A DNA stretch of 64,000 nt from Cristatella mucedo (taxonomy: Eukaryota > Bryozoa > Phylactolaemata > Cristatellidae), in contig WPIO01000060.1 of NCBI GenBank assembly GCA_009760855.2, positions 1,479,501-1,543,500 of the forward strand, written 5' to 3'. This document shows, in pieces, positions 1 through 11,327 of this stretch. Position numbers and translations under genes: made by a program. Each line of letters starts with the position of its first letter. The first letter of the stretch is position 1. Below the pieces are notes generated by a model. That model ran no database searches. It was given only the letters and a program-made list of their open reading frames with translations, and was not told where the DNA came from.

Positions 1-551
1 GAGAACAACCTGTTGTGGATGTAAACCGATAGATAGCCAGCGGTTTTCTTCTGGTAAGCTGCAATTTTTTCCCAATGTAATTCCCTATTTCACATGACAC
101 TGTTGTCTCATTGCAATCCAATTCCTAGCTGAGCGAAGTTGACGCAGATACCTAGTCGACAGACGAATATCACAGGAATAATACGGGTAAAACTACTACT
201 TTACTTCGTTCACGATTCAATACACACTCTCTATACTTTGTGACTTAGGGTAAGCTTAGCTTGTTCAAAAGCTTCCTGGATGTGCTACTGCTACAGAGGT
301 TCTAAGTGCTATGGCAGAGGGTCGTACAAATGCATATATATTTGCTCCTAGAAGCAGTTAGAGCATCCAAGGTTATCGATTACGCTAACAAACTATTCGC
401 CACTAAGGTCAGAATAGCTAATGCCTTTGTAGCATCTCTTGATACGTTGGTATGTAGCTGGTCACTGGCTGGCTGCGGTTCCTTGATGCCTCATTTAATT
501 TGCCCTGTTCAGTCCTCTACCTCTTTCTCTCTCTCTTTCTCTCTCTCTCCC

Positions 552-623
<72 letters not shown>

Positions 624-833
624 TCTCTTCCTACTCACCCCACTTGCACTGTGCCCATTCTCACTGTCTCTCGTTCAATCTCTACCATTGCCTTATTTTT
701 TGCTAGTGTTAGGTGCACAGGTCTCTGAGCCGTAGTGCGCGACATGTTGTTAAGTTATAGACAAGCCTGACTCTTTTGCAGCCGCCGCCACTTAAATCTG
801 ACCAATCTTAGTCATTATTTATTGTTTTTACAG
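1..833 (+). other. Intron at left edge of gene A
   Basis: No exon is visible before 834. The counterpart of gene B's exon that carries the NPVGRILNRFSKDIG motif is absent, so it should lie left of the window. Apart from a long (CT)n tract, nothing here is recognisable. Confidence 0.5.
525..620 (+). repeat. (CT)n microsatellite
   Basis: About 95 bases of almost pure CT, slightly interrupted at the left end (CTTT, CCCT). It lies about 210 bases before the acceptor of gene A exon 1. Open frames crossing it encode only Ser-Leu repeats and are not genes. Confidence 0.97.
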
Positions 834-984
834 AGCATACTGCTAGTTGGTGGCACAGTCATAATAGCTGCTATTGCTAATCCGTGGGTGCTGCTGCCGT
901 TAATACCTGTACTGGTACTACTCGTCTTCACGTATCGTCTCTACGTGAGCAGCTCACGAGCGATCAAACGCCTGGAAGCAGTCT
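834..984 (+). CDS. ABCC4-like: Gene A exon 1: TMD2 helices, ABCC type
   Basis: A 151-nt exon between the acceptor TGTTTTTACAG and the donor GTACGT, starting in phase 0 and leaving one base. It encodes two hydrophobic stretches around a conserved ANPW turn and ends in SSRAIKRLEAV. This matches the ABCC4 TMD2 segment that precedes the RSPVFSH motif. Exon 9 of gene B (34547-34697) has the same length, phase and content (ANPW, NSRAVKRLES). Confidence 0.85.
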
Positions 985-1346
985 GTACGTATAAACAGCT
1001 TTAGCTCCTGCATTTCAGCGAGCATTTCAACTATTTTAATTATCAGCTAAGCTCCGGCTTTCACCACGTTTCTTTGCCATGTGCTTCATCATAACAGATC
1101 GCTTCCTTCATCTCTTAGTCTATGCATGTTTAAATTTAAGACCATACTTTAATATTTAGTGAAAATTTGTTAATTTGTGAATAAAAAATCTGTGCGTAAG
1201 GCAGAAAATTGTATTAGCCATGCTTGCTAGCTATCAAAGAGAAAATTGTTACATACACGATACAGACTGCACGAAGCAGGTGGTGAGACGTCGCCTCTTT
1301 TTGTGTGTATGCATTCACTCGCAAGAGAGAGGCCGAGAGTACTGGA

Positions 1347-1525
1347 TTAAATAAATAAATCCTAGCTGATTCAACAGCCTCTTTTTGTATAGCGACAGAA
1401 GAGCCTTTAGGGTTATCACCGCCATTTGTGGTGGCGATAAAGGATCGCCCACCACAGGAATCGAACCCACGACCTCGGGACTGAGGTCATGAAAGCAACC
1501 ACCTTACCTAGTATGCCATCACAGC
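1347..1525 (-). mobile_element. SINE-1 copy (tRNA-derived)
   Basis: On the minus strand this reads from a tRNA-like head (TGATGGCATACTAGGTAAGG, box A-like) through GGTCGTGGGTTCGATTCC (box B) to a body ending CAGCTAGGA and a (TTTA)n tail at 1347-1360. Near-identical copies occur at 11801-11976, 56836-57002, 59594-59780 and 62463-62650. It sits in the intron just before gene A exon 2. Confidence 0.85.
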
Positions 1526-1645
1526 ATTTGACAGAAATCGGCAGAGAAAGACTTACATTCATTGAAATAAGGGCGAAATAAGTCATAACACAAGAATATT
1601 TAAACGCCACATTGTTATGGTTTTGTTTGTTTTACTCTTTTTCAG

Positions 1646-1876
1646 CTCGCAGCCCCATGCTTTCGCATCTCAGCGAAACACTTGGTGGCCTACATACAGT
1701 TTGTGCATATAAGGCTCAGATCACCTTTACAGAAGAATTCGACAAATACCAAGATGGCCACACTAAAGCTGTTCACATGTTCCTGTTTGTAAATCGGTGG
1801 ATGGCAATTCGTCTTGACAGCATTTCAGTCGGCTTCATCACGTTGGTTACTTTTCTATGCATGATTGCCAAAGAAA
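1646..1876 (+). CDS. ABCC4-like: Gene A exon 2: TMD2, RSPMLSH segment
   Basis: A 231-nt exon from the acceptor CTCTTTTTCAG to the donor GTAAGT. It opens with RSPMLSHLSETLGGLHTV, the ABCC RSP-FSH-S-SL-GL motif at the end of the cytoplasmic TMD2 helix. It continues through an F-D-YQDGHT segment and RWMAIRLDSI into a hydrophobic helix, ending MIAKE plus one base. Exon 10 of gene B has identical length and phases. Confidence 0.88.
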
Positions 1877-2179
1877 GTAAGTGCACGAATGTTTACTGGC
1901 ACAAAGCTCTGGTTCATCTTTCTCTGCAGTGAACTATCCTCATTGTATGGACCAAACCTTGTTTAGTTATAGTACAGCTTAGCTAGAGTCTTTAATGTAT
2001 GTGGAGCCATCTTAGCAAAACCAACAACTCAGCTGAGAGAGAGTTAGGTGAGAAGAAGAATCTTATGCTCTGACAATGCCAGTTATGGAACCTCGCAACA
2101 GTAAAGGCCCGAAGCTGGACTTGTAGCCAATGATGCAATTTCTTAAGCTGTAATCTTATCAGTGGGGGCATGCTTATAA

Positions 2180-2505
2180 ATAATAATAAAAATATACTTG
2201 ATATATCGCACTCAGAAAATGCAATCCCTTCCTAGGCACTTTAAATTTACTTCAAAGGAAACACGATCGGATGACTATGGGAAGCCTGCTCAATAAACTT
2301 CAAGCATAACATCGTTGTAGGTGACTTGTACAGGGTAAGCATGCAAGTACAGTTAGTGGCCGCATGCACTGTATCAGCAGACGTAAGCACGTATAGAACG
2401 AATCACAGGGAGCTATTAATACAGTCAAATAAATAGAGGCATTTTAGTTTATTTTTAAATGTGGAAGAGTAAGGGGATGCCGTGAGGCAGGTCAGGTGTG
2501 AGTTA
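2180..2505 (-). mobile_element. LINE-B 3'-UTR fragment
   Basis: This is the reverse complement of the LINE-B 3' UTR, with the degraded tail hairpin (CGCACTCAGAAAATG...CCTAGGCACTTTA) next to ATAATAATA and the repeated GCATGCA-type words of that UTR. It abuts a second LINE-B copy of the same orientation at 2506. Confidence 0.7.
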
Positions 2506-3960
2506 TAATAATAATAATAATTACACACTTGGTAAAGCACCCTCAGTGAACCCAATCGCTTTCTAGGCGCTTAACATTTGCTGCAGAGGAAACACGATCA
2601 AATGGTTAGTAATAACATATGCAACAAACAAGATTAACGTGGTTAGGGGTGCGATGCACAAGGTCAGCATGCAAGTGTGGTTAGTGGCAGCATGCACAGT
2701 TTCAGCATGAATAAGCACGTAAAGGACGAATCACGGGGACCCACTAAATGCTGAGATGAATAGGTGCGCTTTTAATTTCTTTTTTAATGTTGTCAAGTCA
2801 GGGACGTCGTGACGCAAGTGGGGAGTGAGTTCCAGGCTTCGGGAGAATAAGAGCTAAATGTACGGTCTCCAAAGGATTTGAGGTTTGTATGAGTTATATG
2901 TTTACAATTAGACTTCGAAAAGTGGGTTGTACGATGCTTAGTTTAGTGGGGCAGTAGATCTGATAGGTATGCTGGAGCCGAAGAATGAAGAAACCTAAAA
3001 GTGACTGAAAAAACCTTGAAGTCGATGCCTTGCTTGACTGGTAGCCATTGCAGGTCGGCAAGAAGAGGCTTGATGTGTCAACTACGAAGCTCACAACAGA
3101 TAAGACTAGCTGCAGAGTCTTACACAAACTGTAAGCACCTGATTGCACATGCCGGTAGATCGGAAAGCACTGAGTTACAGAAGTCAAGACGGGATATCGC
3201 ACATGCATGGACCAACTTATATGTAGTATCCCTGTCTAAACAAGCCGGATTATAGCAATATTCCGTAGCTGAAAGCAGTCAGACTTGATTGTGGAGCTGA
3301 CGTGGTCTTCTAATGAAAGGTCATTTTGGAGCGAGACACCTAGATTTCGTGCAGATTCAACAGGAGATATGCTGACAGAGCCGATTGTGAGTGTTAGGTT
3401 TTCTAATTTCTGAATCAAACTTGTTTTGCCAATAGTTAGTATGTTGGCTTTATCCTAATTTAATTTAAGAAAGTTTGCTGCCATGCATGAGTGGATGTCG
3501 TCAATAAATGCAGCAAGGGAGATGAGAGAATTTGACGAGCTGGAGGACTGGGAATGATCAGAGTAAACATGCATCTGTCTGCCGTCTGCATAGAAGTGAC
3601 AACTTAGACTATGCTTGTCAATCGGCAATTGTCACATTGTCACATCGGCAAGCGGAAGAGTATAAACAGAGGAAAGAATGGGACCAAGCAAACAGTCCTG
3701 ATATATCCCATATTTTGGAGGATTCACTGATGATCTTTGTTCATTCACATCAAGACTCTGGAGTCTCCTGCTAAGGAAGGATATGAACAATGGAAATGCA
3801 GTGCCAGTGATGCCTATGTTAGATGAGAGGCGCTCAAGAAGTACTTGGTTATCGATAGCATCAAAAGCTGCCAAAAGATTGTGTAAAACACCGCTATGCG
3901 TACTATGTGAAGCGATTAGCTCTAAAACCAGAGTGATAAAACTACACTAATCACCAAATC
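2506..3960 (-). mobile_element. LINE-B copy, 5'-truncated, RT C-terminal part
   Basis: Minus-strand LINE-B starting at an (ATT)n tail and hairpin, followed by 3' UTR and RT remnants. Recognisable pieces are the LVCRERRSCH-like and LADLHWLPVKQ-like region in degenerate form near 2894-3208, the ESARNLGVSLQNDLSLEDH segment near 3236-3418, and the AFDAIDNQVLLERL segment near 3800-3874. Many stops and frameshifts show it is dead. Confidence 0.8.
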
Positions 3961-4214
3961 ATAACCAAGATTATGAAGCCTGGGGAATCTTTTTAACCCA
4001 GAAAATAGGAATAATCCTTGGGAACAAAGTGTTCCTGAAGTCACGTACCAATCGTGGGCATGCTCTCTGGCGTCTCTGTAAAGTCATTTCCTGATACTAT
4101 ACTAAATTCTTAAGCCCTTAATTGCTTGAAATACCGAGTTTAGCACTAAATTCACCGTGTATATTCTATATTCTTCCTCTTTGCAGAAATGCCTCATTTC
4201 TAAGAACAGGTAGA

Positions 4215-4256
4215 AACTAACTAACTAACTAACTAACCAACTAACTAAACAACTAA
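4215..4256 (+). repeat. (CTAA)n short tandem repeat
   Basis: About nine to ten units of ACTA with two variant units, in the intron between gene A exons 2 and 3. Confidence 0.9.
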
Positions 4257-4742
4257 CCTCCAGAGAAAAACCACGTGTACATTGCAGTTTTTTATACAAA
4301 GCCAAACTTGCCACGTGCCTCGTTCACTTCCACAGTGAACAGCACAAAGAGTAGATGTCTAATTTGGTTCTAATTCATGTCAGAACAAATTAAATTAAGT
4401 CGGAATAAATTCATTGTTTGACGGAAGCTTGAGGCCGATGCTCAGAATTGAATGAATTGATCAAGATGGGACGTCGGTCACATCTCCTTCACGAGATTAT
4501 CGGCAGCCGGGCGTGATCTGGGGTTTGTCCTCTTCGTCGATAATATCTCTGCTGTAATTTAACTTGACTGATAATGCGTTGGCTTTTACAGTGCTGTTTC
4601 CTATCGCTCAGAGGCAAATCTAAAGTTACTAGATGAAACTGTCGTTACTGCTCAGACTTGAAAATGAGTGCGCTAGACTATCAGATTACTTGCTTGCCTC
4701 TTCTGTCTCTCAGCCACTGTCTCCGGGCGACTTGTTTAACAG

Positions 4743-5041
4743 ACCTGAATCTCCAACCAGACATGGTCGGCCTTGCTCTCACTTACGTCACCGCTTTGAT
4801 GGGATTATTTTAATCTATGGTTCGTCAGTGCACTGAAGTCGAAAACATGATGACATCTGTGGAGCGAGTTGCAGAGTACATGCGACTGGAGCCTGAAGCA
4901 CCCCTAATCACGTCTGTAAGGCCGCCTGCAGGTTGGCCCCACAGCGGCTGCGTGGACGTAGAGGGTGTGAGTCTCAGATACTCATCGACTGAGCCACATG
5001 TGCTGAAAAATGTACACTTCCATGTGAACAACGCTGAAAAG
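4743..5041 (+). CDS. ABCC4-like: Gene A exon 3: end of TMD2, start of NBD2, carries TAA
   Basis: A 299-nt exon from the acceptor CTTGTTTAACAG to the donor GTAAAT. It encodes MVGLALTYVTALMGLF, then a TAA stop at 4811-4813, then SMVRQCTEVENMMTSVERV, RPPAGWPHSGCV and a strand leading to NBD2 (VLKNVHF). The family and gene B exon 11 have Gln at the stop position (GSFQFVVRH in gene B, codon CAA). Length and phases equal those of exon 11 of gene B, so no indel accompanies the stop. A C-to-T change explains it. Confidence 0.85.
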
Positions 5042-8000
5042 GTAAATGCATAAATTTGTTTAGTCTCGAGCCTTTGTCGATAAATTTTTTTAAAAGCCAA
5101 CTGCAGCCAAGTCAGCCGCGATGATAGTCAAACGAATGCCAACTGTATTATCTGCTTAATTTTTAAAGTTGAATGCACGGTCAACTACGACTTTGTATGA
5201 GTTGTACAGAAATCGAAATTACCTAATAAAATTTCTGTCCGCATTCGCGTTTGACCTTTTCCCCGGGGATAGCCTATATTAATTCAAGATGAGCTCAGAT
5301 CCTGCAACGGGTAATGGCAGCCTGTGTTAAGTAAGAGCTTTTTTGTTGATGAACTCTAAAGGTTTATAATGCGACTTATTGTGACTTACTTGAGCATTCC
5401 TAGTTTTTCTATCAGTTTAATAAAAACAAATTTGATTGGCACCTTCGGAGAGCTGTACCTATTTCTATTCACTTTGCAAATACCATAAAGAAAGTATGAC
5501 AAAATAATTATTAGAAACGTTAGCTGACAAAAATGATTTGTAGAAATATTAGTGGTTTCATCAAGCCTATTATAGTTAGATTTGGCTAGCAGATGATCAA
5601 CATATAGATATTGATAGCAGCAGCAATCATAATGTCAATACTCATAAGCACACAATGGATGAATTACAATGACCCACTAAACTACGTAAGCCTATATAAT
5701 ACCACCCATTCCTTTGATTTGATCAGTTCGCGATCTAACAATCGTTTTTTGATTCGTTAAAATATCATATTACAATGAATTCCACTTCAGGACGTAATTC
5801 ACTCAGTGAAATTCATAACATAGCCGAGCATCTTTTATTCCCCGAGACGGTATTTTGGTACCATCTTTTTAGTATATATTCGTACTAAAGTTGTCCATTT
5901 ATTACATGTAAATGTTAACATGCTGAGCTACTACCGACTTGTCGGAAATTGTGATGATAAGATACGGTAATCGATATGGATATGATTCTTCGAAAATGCT
6001 TTGCAATTGCCTTCTTTATTAGTTATCTGTTCTCGTTTTTCTAAATTTTGATTGCCACTAATCAGCTTTTGAGACAAAACATGGAATGATTTAAGGACAT
6101 ATCTCTAATACTTCCGGGAAAAGATTGTAATAATTCTATGGACCATTTGCATTGTACAACCAAGCCAGTGACCCTCAAAATGGCCCATCAAGTGTTTTTT
6201 CGATATGCCCTAAATTAGGTCAGACTATTTTTAACCAAGTAATGCACATATTGGCACAGACAAAGACCTATTTAATGTCACCAAACTGTCTGGGCAAATC
6301 TCTCAAGATGGCGGCAATGAGTCGACCGTTCATAGCCCCAGTCACTTGTTAAATGCAGTAATTAATGCTTTATTACTCACTTCAAGCAACACTAATGGGC
6401 TCTAATAATGCTCCGTCAACTAAAAATGCTTTCATTTTGTAAAACTAGTGATATTATTGGTAGCCAACGGCGCCGTTGCTTTTGTAGCTAGCATCTGTCT
6501 TAATCTGTGGCTATTTGCTGTCGCCTCAAAAACGCATTTGAATAATCAGTTGGTATCATAGTCATAAACTAAATTCAGCCAAAGACACTGCGTGGCTGTT
6601 CTTCAGGTAAGCTTTCTGTTCTCTGCTTAAAACTGTATGCGCTTTCAGCTCAATCAAGCCCCTTTTGCTGGTGCACAACTCAGCAGTTAGGCTTGTCTGT
6701 ATTGAGCGTCGCAGTTGCACGTCACGCGGCTTCTTGCTGACCTGTACTGGCTCACAGTCAAGAAACTCCTCGACTTTAACTTTCTGTCACTCACTTTATA
6801 GTTTCTTCGCTCTTTGGCTCCAGCCTACCAATCCGATTTGCACCCCCACCTGGCTAAGGGTCATACCACCCGCATTTCCGAATCTAGTCATTTACTTATA
6901 CCTCGCACAAACCTCAAATCCTTTGGAGATGGTACTTATAGTTCGCATGCTCTAACAATGCTTGAATCTCACTTCCAAATGGAGTCACGACATCCCCGGA
7001 CATGACCAAATTTTAAAATAGGCTAAACAAAATTAATCTATCGCATTATTTGGTGGGGCCAAAAAGCCACTTAGCTACAGCAGCTGGTGATCAGTATTTA
7101 ATTTAAATATAATAAGTAGTAAATATAGCTAAGTAGTCGTGAAGCGGTTGCTATTTCCAGAGTATTTTATATCTGATGGATCTATTAAACACACTGTGTA
7201 TCGACAGACCAAAAAATTATGTAAACATGTTTTATTGTTTTTATTTCACTCTCGGACTGTCAAAATCACAGAATGACTAGTGTGCTTCTATTAAAGATGG
7301 GGAGACCGGTAAGACCTACCATCCGGCTATGAAACTGTGTCACAGCGAGACTGACCCTGTAAACTCTGCAAAATTTGGTGGCATCGCATCTAGCTGTAAA
7401 CCCATAGAAAATTAAATGCTCGATAAGGGCATCCATTGAATAAATCGTGAGTTTTTTCTGCGAATTGCCTGCATAGCAACTGTTTCTCGAAAGAAGTCAA
7501 AATTCTGACTTTATCTAGGATTACCCATATTTATACAGCACAGACTCTGCTGACATTCGTTTTGCTGCGGTTATGACGGGCATCTAAAATAATTTTAATG
7601 CTATATTTTGGCATTCTGAACTAATCGGTACCTTATAATTGTAAATGCAAAAATCTGCTCACTTTTCATTCTGTCCCCGAAGGCACATTAAATATCCATG
7701 GGTCACTGTCAATTTCTCTCGCGAAAAGCTTTTTTCTTGTTTTATTTCTATTCGACCAATCATTCATTAAAGTAAACGATTGTGAAGAGTGTCGCTAATT
7801 GGTTTCAAGCTGACCAAGGGATCTGGCAGCCGTTTCAACTTCTCTTGGTTTGTATAGATCACTCATTGATGCTAATGTCACTTGTTGACCCAACTCTTTA
7901 AGTGACCAAAGATTGAGCTTGTGCACATGTTCTTTTGGTAAACACCATATGCTATTACCTAATTATTAACGGCATCTGTGAGCTTCATTATATTGGGTCA

Positions 8001-8167
8001 TGCAGCCACCAGAATTCTTTGGTGAGACAGCAGTCAGGGTGTTAAATCATTTTCAAGAAAGCCTTAACGAATGTGTATTGCGAATAAAATAAGCAATATC
8101 TATAAGTATTTTGGAATTTCCGGTAAATATTTTCCAGCTCCTCCACTGGTAAATTGTTTCATTTCAG
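5042..8167 (+). other. Intron 3 of gene A
   Basis: AT-rich, 3.1 kb. Apart from a LINE-B remnant at 6655-7010, nothing coding or structured was recognised. Short open frames here have no family resemblance. Confidence 0.6.
6655..7010 (+). mobile_element. LINE-B remnant, RT C-terminus
   Basis: Plus-strand decayed LINE-B. VHNSAVRLVCIERRSC corresponds to the family's NSAARLVCRERRSCH motif. Further on, APAYQSDLHPHLAKGHTTRISES matches the APAYLSDLLPHQAKHRTTRFSES block. There is no intact frame or recognisable tail. Confidence 0.75.
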
Positions 8168-8586
8168 ATTGGCATATGCGGTCGCACAGGAGCCGGCAAG
8201 AGCTCACTTCTGACGATGCTATTCCGTTTGTGTGAACCCAGCGGTCGGGTTACTGTTGACGGAGTCTGCATCAGCGACATAGGCTTGCATGATTTACGCT
8301 CCAAGCTGTCCATTATACCTCAAGATCCTGTGCTGTTCGGGACGACAGTCCGCTGCAATCTAGATCCATTTAATGGCTACAGTGACGCCGAGCTGTGGGA
8401 TGCACTTCAGCAAGTGCAGCTAGCCGACACCATGCAGCAACTTCCAAGCGGCTTGGATAGCCCTATTGCTGAAGGCGAAACCAACTTTAGCGTTGGGCAA
8501 AGACAGCTGATTTGTCTGGCCAGGGCCATTCTGTGCCAAAACCGGATATTGCTAGGGGACGAGGCAACATCCAACGTTGATCACTG
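8168..8586 (+). CDS. ABCC4-like: Gene A exon 4: NBD2 core
   Basis: A 419-nt exon from the acceptor GTTTCATTTCAG to the donor GTACGT. It has Walker A (GRTGAGKSS), the [20 protein letters not shown]-loop block, NLDPF, ABC signature NFSVGQRQ and Walker B region RILLGDEAT, ending NVDH plus two bases. Length and phase match gene B exon 12. Oddities are Gly directly before the catalytic DE and a D-loop followed by HW where gene B has PR. ATP-binding residues look intact. Confidence 0.9.
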
Positions 8587-8695
8587 GTACGTTGACATCG
8601 ATACTCGTCAGCCTAATCTTCCGACGTGGTTTTTTCCTGAATAGCTACGGCACGTGTAATTTTAAAGTTTCTTTCTTATGGGTACTGCAGTGCTT

Positions 8696-8696
<1 letters not shown>

Positions 8697-8755
<59 letters not shown>
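8697..8755 (+). repeat. (CT)n microsatellite with (CTAT) edge
   Basis: A near-perfect CT tract turning into CTATCTATTTAT. It begins about 110 bases after the gene A exon 4 donor site. Confidence 0.97.
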
Positions 8756-8765
<10 letters not shown>

Positions 8766-9384
8766 TTATCTATTTCTGTTTTAATGGCAATGTTGTTTTT
8801 TACTTTCTGTAACAATCCAATATTTTTTTTAGTTTTACAGTTACAATCCCTTAAAAAGGCACGGATCAAGCAGTCCATAAGAAAAATTCGATTAGGGATG
8901 CATGCCTATAGGCAGAAGGGCTAATCACCACTGTCATTAAATACCTGATTTTAATCCGATGAGATGTTTTTGGTCAGCAATTAAGGTTTTTTCAACCAAA
9001 GAATCAAGTAGTATGCTTTTGTAACTCGAGTTCCTAATCGTTAAATGCTGTTTCCCTGAGTAAGGTACTTCAGGTCGCCTTAAATCCATGTCTCTCTCCA
9101 GAGCATTTCAAGGTATCTAAGCCTGGTATTACTGCTAGAGCTCATAGATTTACTTTAATAATAAAGTGACCATCCACAATATTTATACTTTCGTCCAGAC
9201 ATATCTCATGAAAATTTATCGACGCAAAACGTAGTATTTTTGAATATATTAGTATTATGATGTAGGCTGTTTTCTGAAAGCAGTGCATAAATTACTCCTT
9301 TAAGCCCTTTAAGCCTTCAGCCTCGTTGCGCAAGTTGAGATTCGTAGTTGAAGGTCCCTAACAGCTGCAGCAGGTTTTCTGTTT

Positions 9385-10330
9385 AAGTTAAGGTTGGAGT
9401 GCTCAATTTAATGAAGTGTATCCAAATTGGCTCTGCCAGCATATCTCCAGTTGAATCAGCTCGAAATCTAGGTGTCATATTCCAAAGCGACCTCTCGTTA
9501 GACGACTATGTCAGCTCCCCAGTCAAATCTGCTTATTTTCAGCTCCGTAACATTGCTAAAATTCGGGCTTGTTTAGATAAGGATCCCACATCCAAGTTGT
9601 TCCGTGCATTCGTGACATCCCGTCTCGACTTCTGCAACTTACTACTTACTGGCCTACCGGCATGTGCGATCAGGTGATTGCAGCTGGTACAAAACTCTGC
9701 ACCTAGGTTTGTCTGTCGTTAGCGTCACAGTTGCCACGTTACTCCACTTCTCGCCGACCTGCACTGGCTACCAGTCAAGCAACGGATTGACTTCAAGGTT
9801 TTGCAGCTAACTTTTAGGTCCCTTCATTCTATGGCTCCAGCCGATCTCTCAGATATACTACCCCATCAAGCCAAGCATCGTACCACCCAAATTTCGGAAT
9901 CCAACATTATACAAATACCTCGTACAAACCTTAAATTCTATGGAAACCGTGCATTTAGTTCGTATGCTCCCAAGGCCTGGAACTCCCTCTCGACCTGTGT
10001 CAGAACATGCCCTGACCTGACCACATTTAAAAGGAACTTTAAAACACACCTATTTAGGACAGCATATAGTTGGTCCCTGTGATTCTTCCTTCATGTGCTT
10101 ATGCGTGCTGACACTGTGCATGCTGCCACTAATCACATTTGCATGCTGACCCTGTGCATGTCACTGCTAACCATATTCTTCATTTTGTTTGTTTTTCAAG
10201 CATGATTTTACTTACCATTTAAATGCATTTCCCTTTGCAGCAAATGTAAAGCGCCAAGAAAGAGATTAAGTTCTCTGAGGGTGCTTTATCAAGTGCATTA
10301 TTATTGTTATTGTTATTATTATTATTATCC
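9385..10330 (+). mobile_element. LINE-B copy, 5'-truncated
   Basis: Plus-strand LINE-B with IGSASISPVESARNLGV, the TSRLDFCNLLLTGLPAC block, a frameshifted LADLHWLPVKQ region, APADLSDILPHQAKH, and an ending NFKTHLFRTAYSWSL. The 3' UTR follows, then the hairpin GCGCCAAGAAAGAGATTAAG...GGTGCTTTATCAAGTGCATT and an (ATT)n tail. It is a relatively young copy in the intron between gene A exons 4 and 5. Confidence 0.88.
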
Positions 10331-10334
10331 CCGT

Positions 10335-10800
10335 CTTTAACGCTTATACCCTAAGCGGCTTTCGGTATGCATTCGGTAGCCAACCGACTTTATCTCACGC
10401 AACAAAGAGAAAGTGGGAAGCATAGTCGTGTCATTTCAGGACAGCAGTCGAGGTAGTGAGTAGCATGGAAGTAGCAGCGTAGGACCGCTGAAAAGGATGA
10501 TTAATACTCGGCAGCAGGAGAGTAGTTGTCGTTGGGTAATAATCGTGGAAGCGAGTTCCACTGTATTGGACCTGCAGAGCCGAATCTCGTGTCGCCAACG
10601 GTCTTTAAAAGGAGAAATTAAACAGCTAATTTATTGTCCATACAGGACTGGTGGCACGAGGAGACTTAAACTGGTGCGTCAGTTCAGCTAAGTACGGAGA
10701 AGCCAAGCCTTTGCCGGCCGCGTGGGTCAGCACAAAAGCTTTGCTCTGTATATGAGTGAGGGTCTGGTAGGAAAAACGTCAATGGGTGCTGGCTACACTG
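10335..10800 (-). mobile_element. LINE-A 3' fragment
   Basis: The minus strand reads the C-terminal end of LINE-A: ESRLG-like end, LNCSPDSAM-like region, and the LRTDIYSPT/GRSFSSAGPRL block in degraded form. It starts immediately beside the LINE-B tail at 10330. The CATTA tail is missing. Confidence 0.75.
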
Positions 10801-11035
10801 CTTAAATCCTTGTGTCTAGTTTCCTGTTGAAATCTTACTTCGATAACATTATTCATCATTATTATGTATAGGTTATCTAAAAAACCAGGGATATATTTTA
10901 TATGCAAGATCAGTTCCTGCTAAGACCGATAGCGTTGCATTATAACAATGTGTGCACATTTCGATAAAACTTTGTTCTGGTCTTGTATATGTAAACTAAA
11001 TCTTAAAAAATCAATACTTGCCGTTTCTTGTTTAG

Positions 11036-11327
11036 GACCGATAAGAAAATCCAAGAGACGATCAAAGACAAGTTCAAGGACTGCACTGTACTGACCATAG
11101 CACATCGTCTCAACACTATAATTGATTCCGATCGCGTATTGGTGCTGGAAGCAGGTAGTATTAGGGAATTTGATGAACCTTACATACTCTTGAAACGACC
11201 TGACTCGCTGTTTAATGGTTTAGTGAAGCACACAGGGAAAGACTACGACCACTTGTGTGCTATTGCTAAAGCAGCTTATAAAAAGAGAGCCGAGATAGCT
11301 CTCTTAGCTGATCACCGAGGAAACTGA
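11036..11327 (+). CDS. ABCC4-like: Gene A exon 5: NBD2 end and C-terminus
   Basis: Terminal exon after the acceptor TTCTTGTTTAG. It completes a split codon (TG|G) and encodes TDKKIQETIKDKFKDC, then the H-loop [19 protein letters not shown], the EFDEPYILLKRP motif and a basic tail ending in TGA. Block order and spacing follow ABCC4. The last exon is 24 nt longer than gene B's (292 against 268). No clear polyadenylation signal was identified downstream. Confidence 0.88.

Larger units (their letters stand above)
834..11327 (+). pseudogene. ABCC4-like: Gene A: ABCC4/MRP4-like ABC transporter, 3' part, with in-frame stop
   Basis: Five exons (834-984, 1646-1876, 4743-5041, 8168-8586, 11036-11327) join in frame to 463 codons plus TGA. 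They encode the second half of TMD2 and a whole NBD2 of a full-length C-subfamily exporter, a plasma-membrane pump for organic anions and conjugates in this family. All borders are GT..AG. Codon 151 (4811-4813) is TAA, where the paralogue on the other strand has CAA (Gln). The frame stays open after it through Walker A, signature, Walker B and H-loop. Earlier exons must lie left of the window. It could be a recent pseudogene, a null allele, a sequencing error, or a gene giving a short NBD2-only product from the ATG at 4817. Confidence 0.7.

Noticed and set aside
525-706. Ser-Leu repeat proteins at 306-706, 8577-8924, 31541-31726 and 36253-36756
   Set aside because: These frames are translations of (CT)n or (GA)n microsatellites.
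1420-1500. tRNA genes at the box A/B motifs (also 56850, 62480, 49960, 58780, 61530)
   Set aside because: They lack a complete cloverleaf and are followed by a fixed body and tail in multiple copies, so they are SINE heads.
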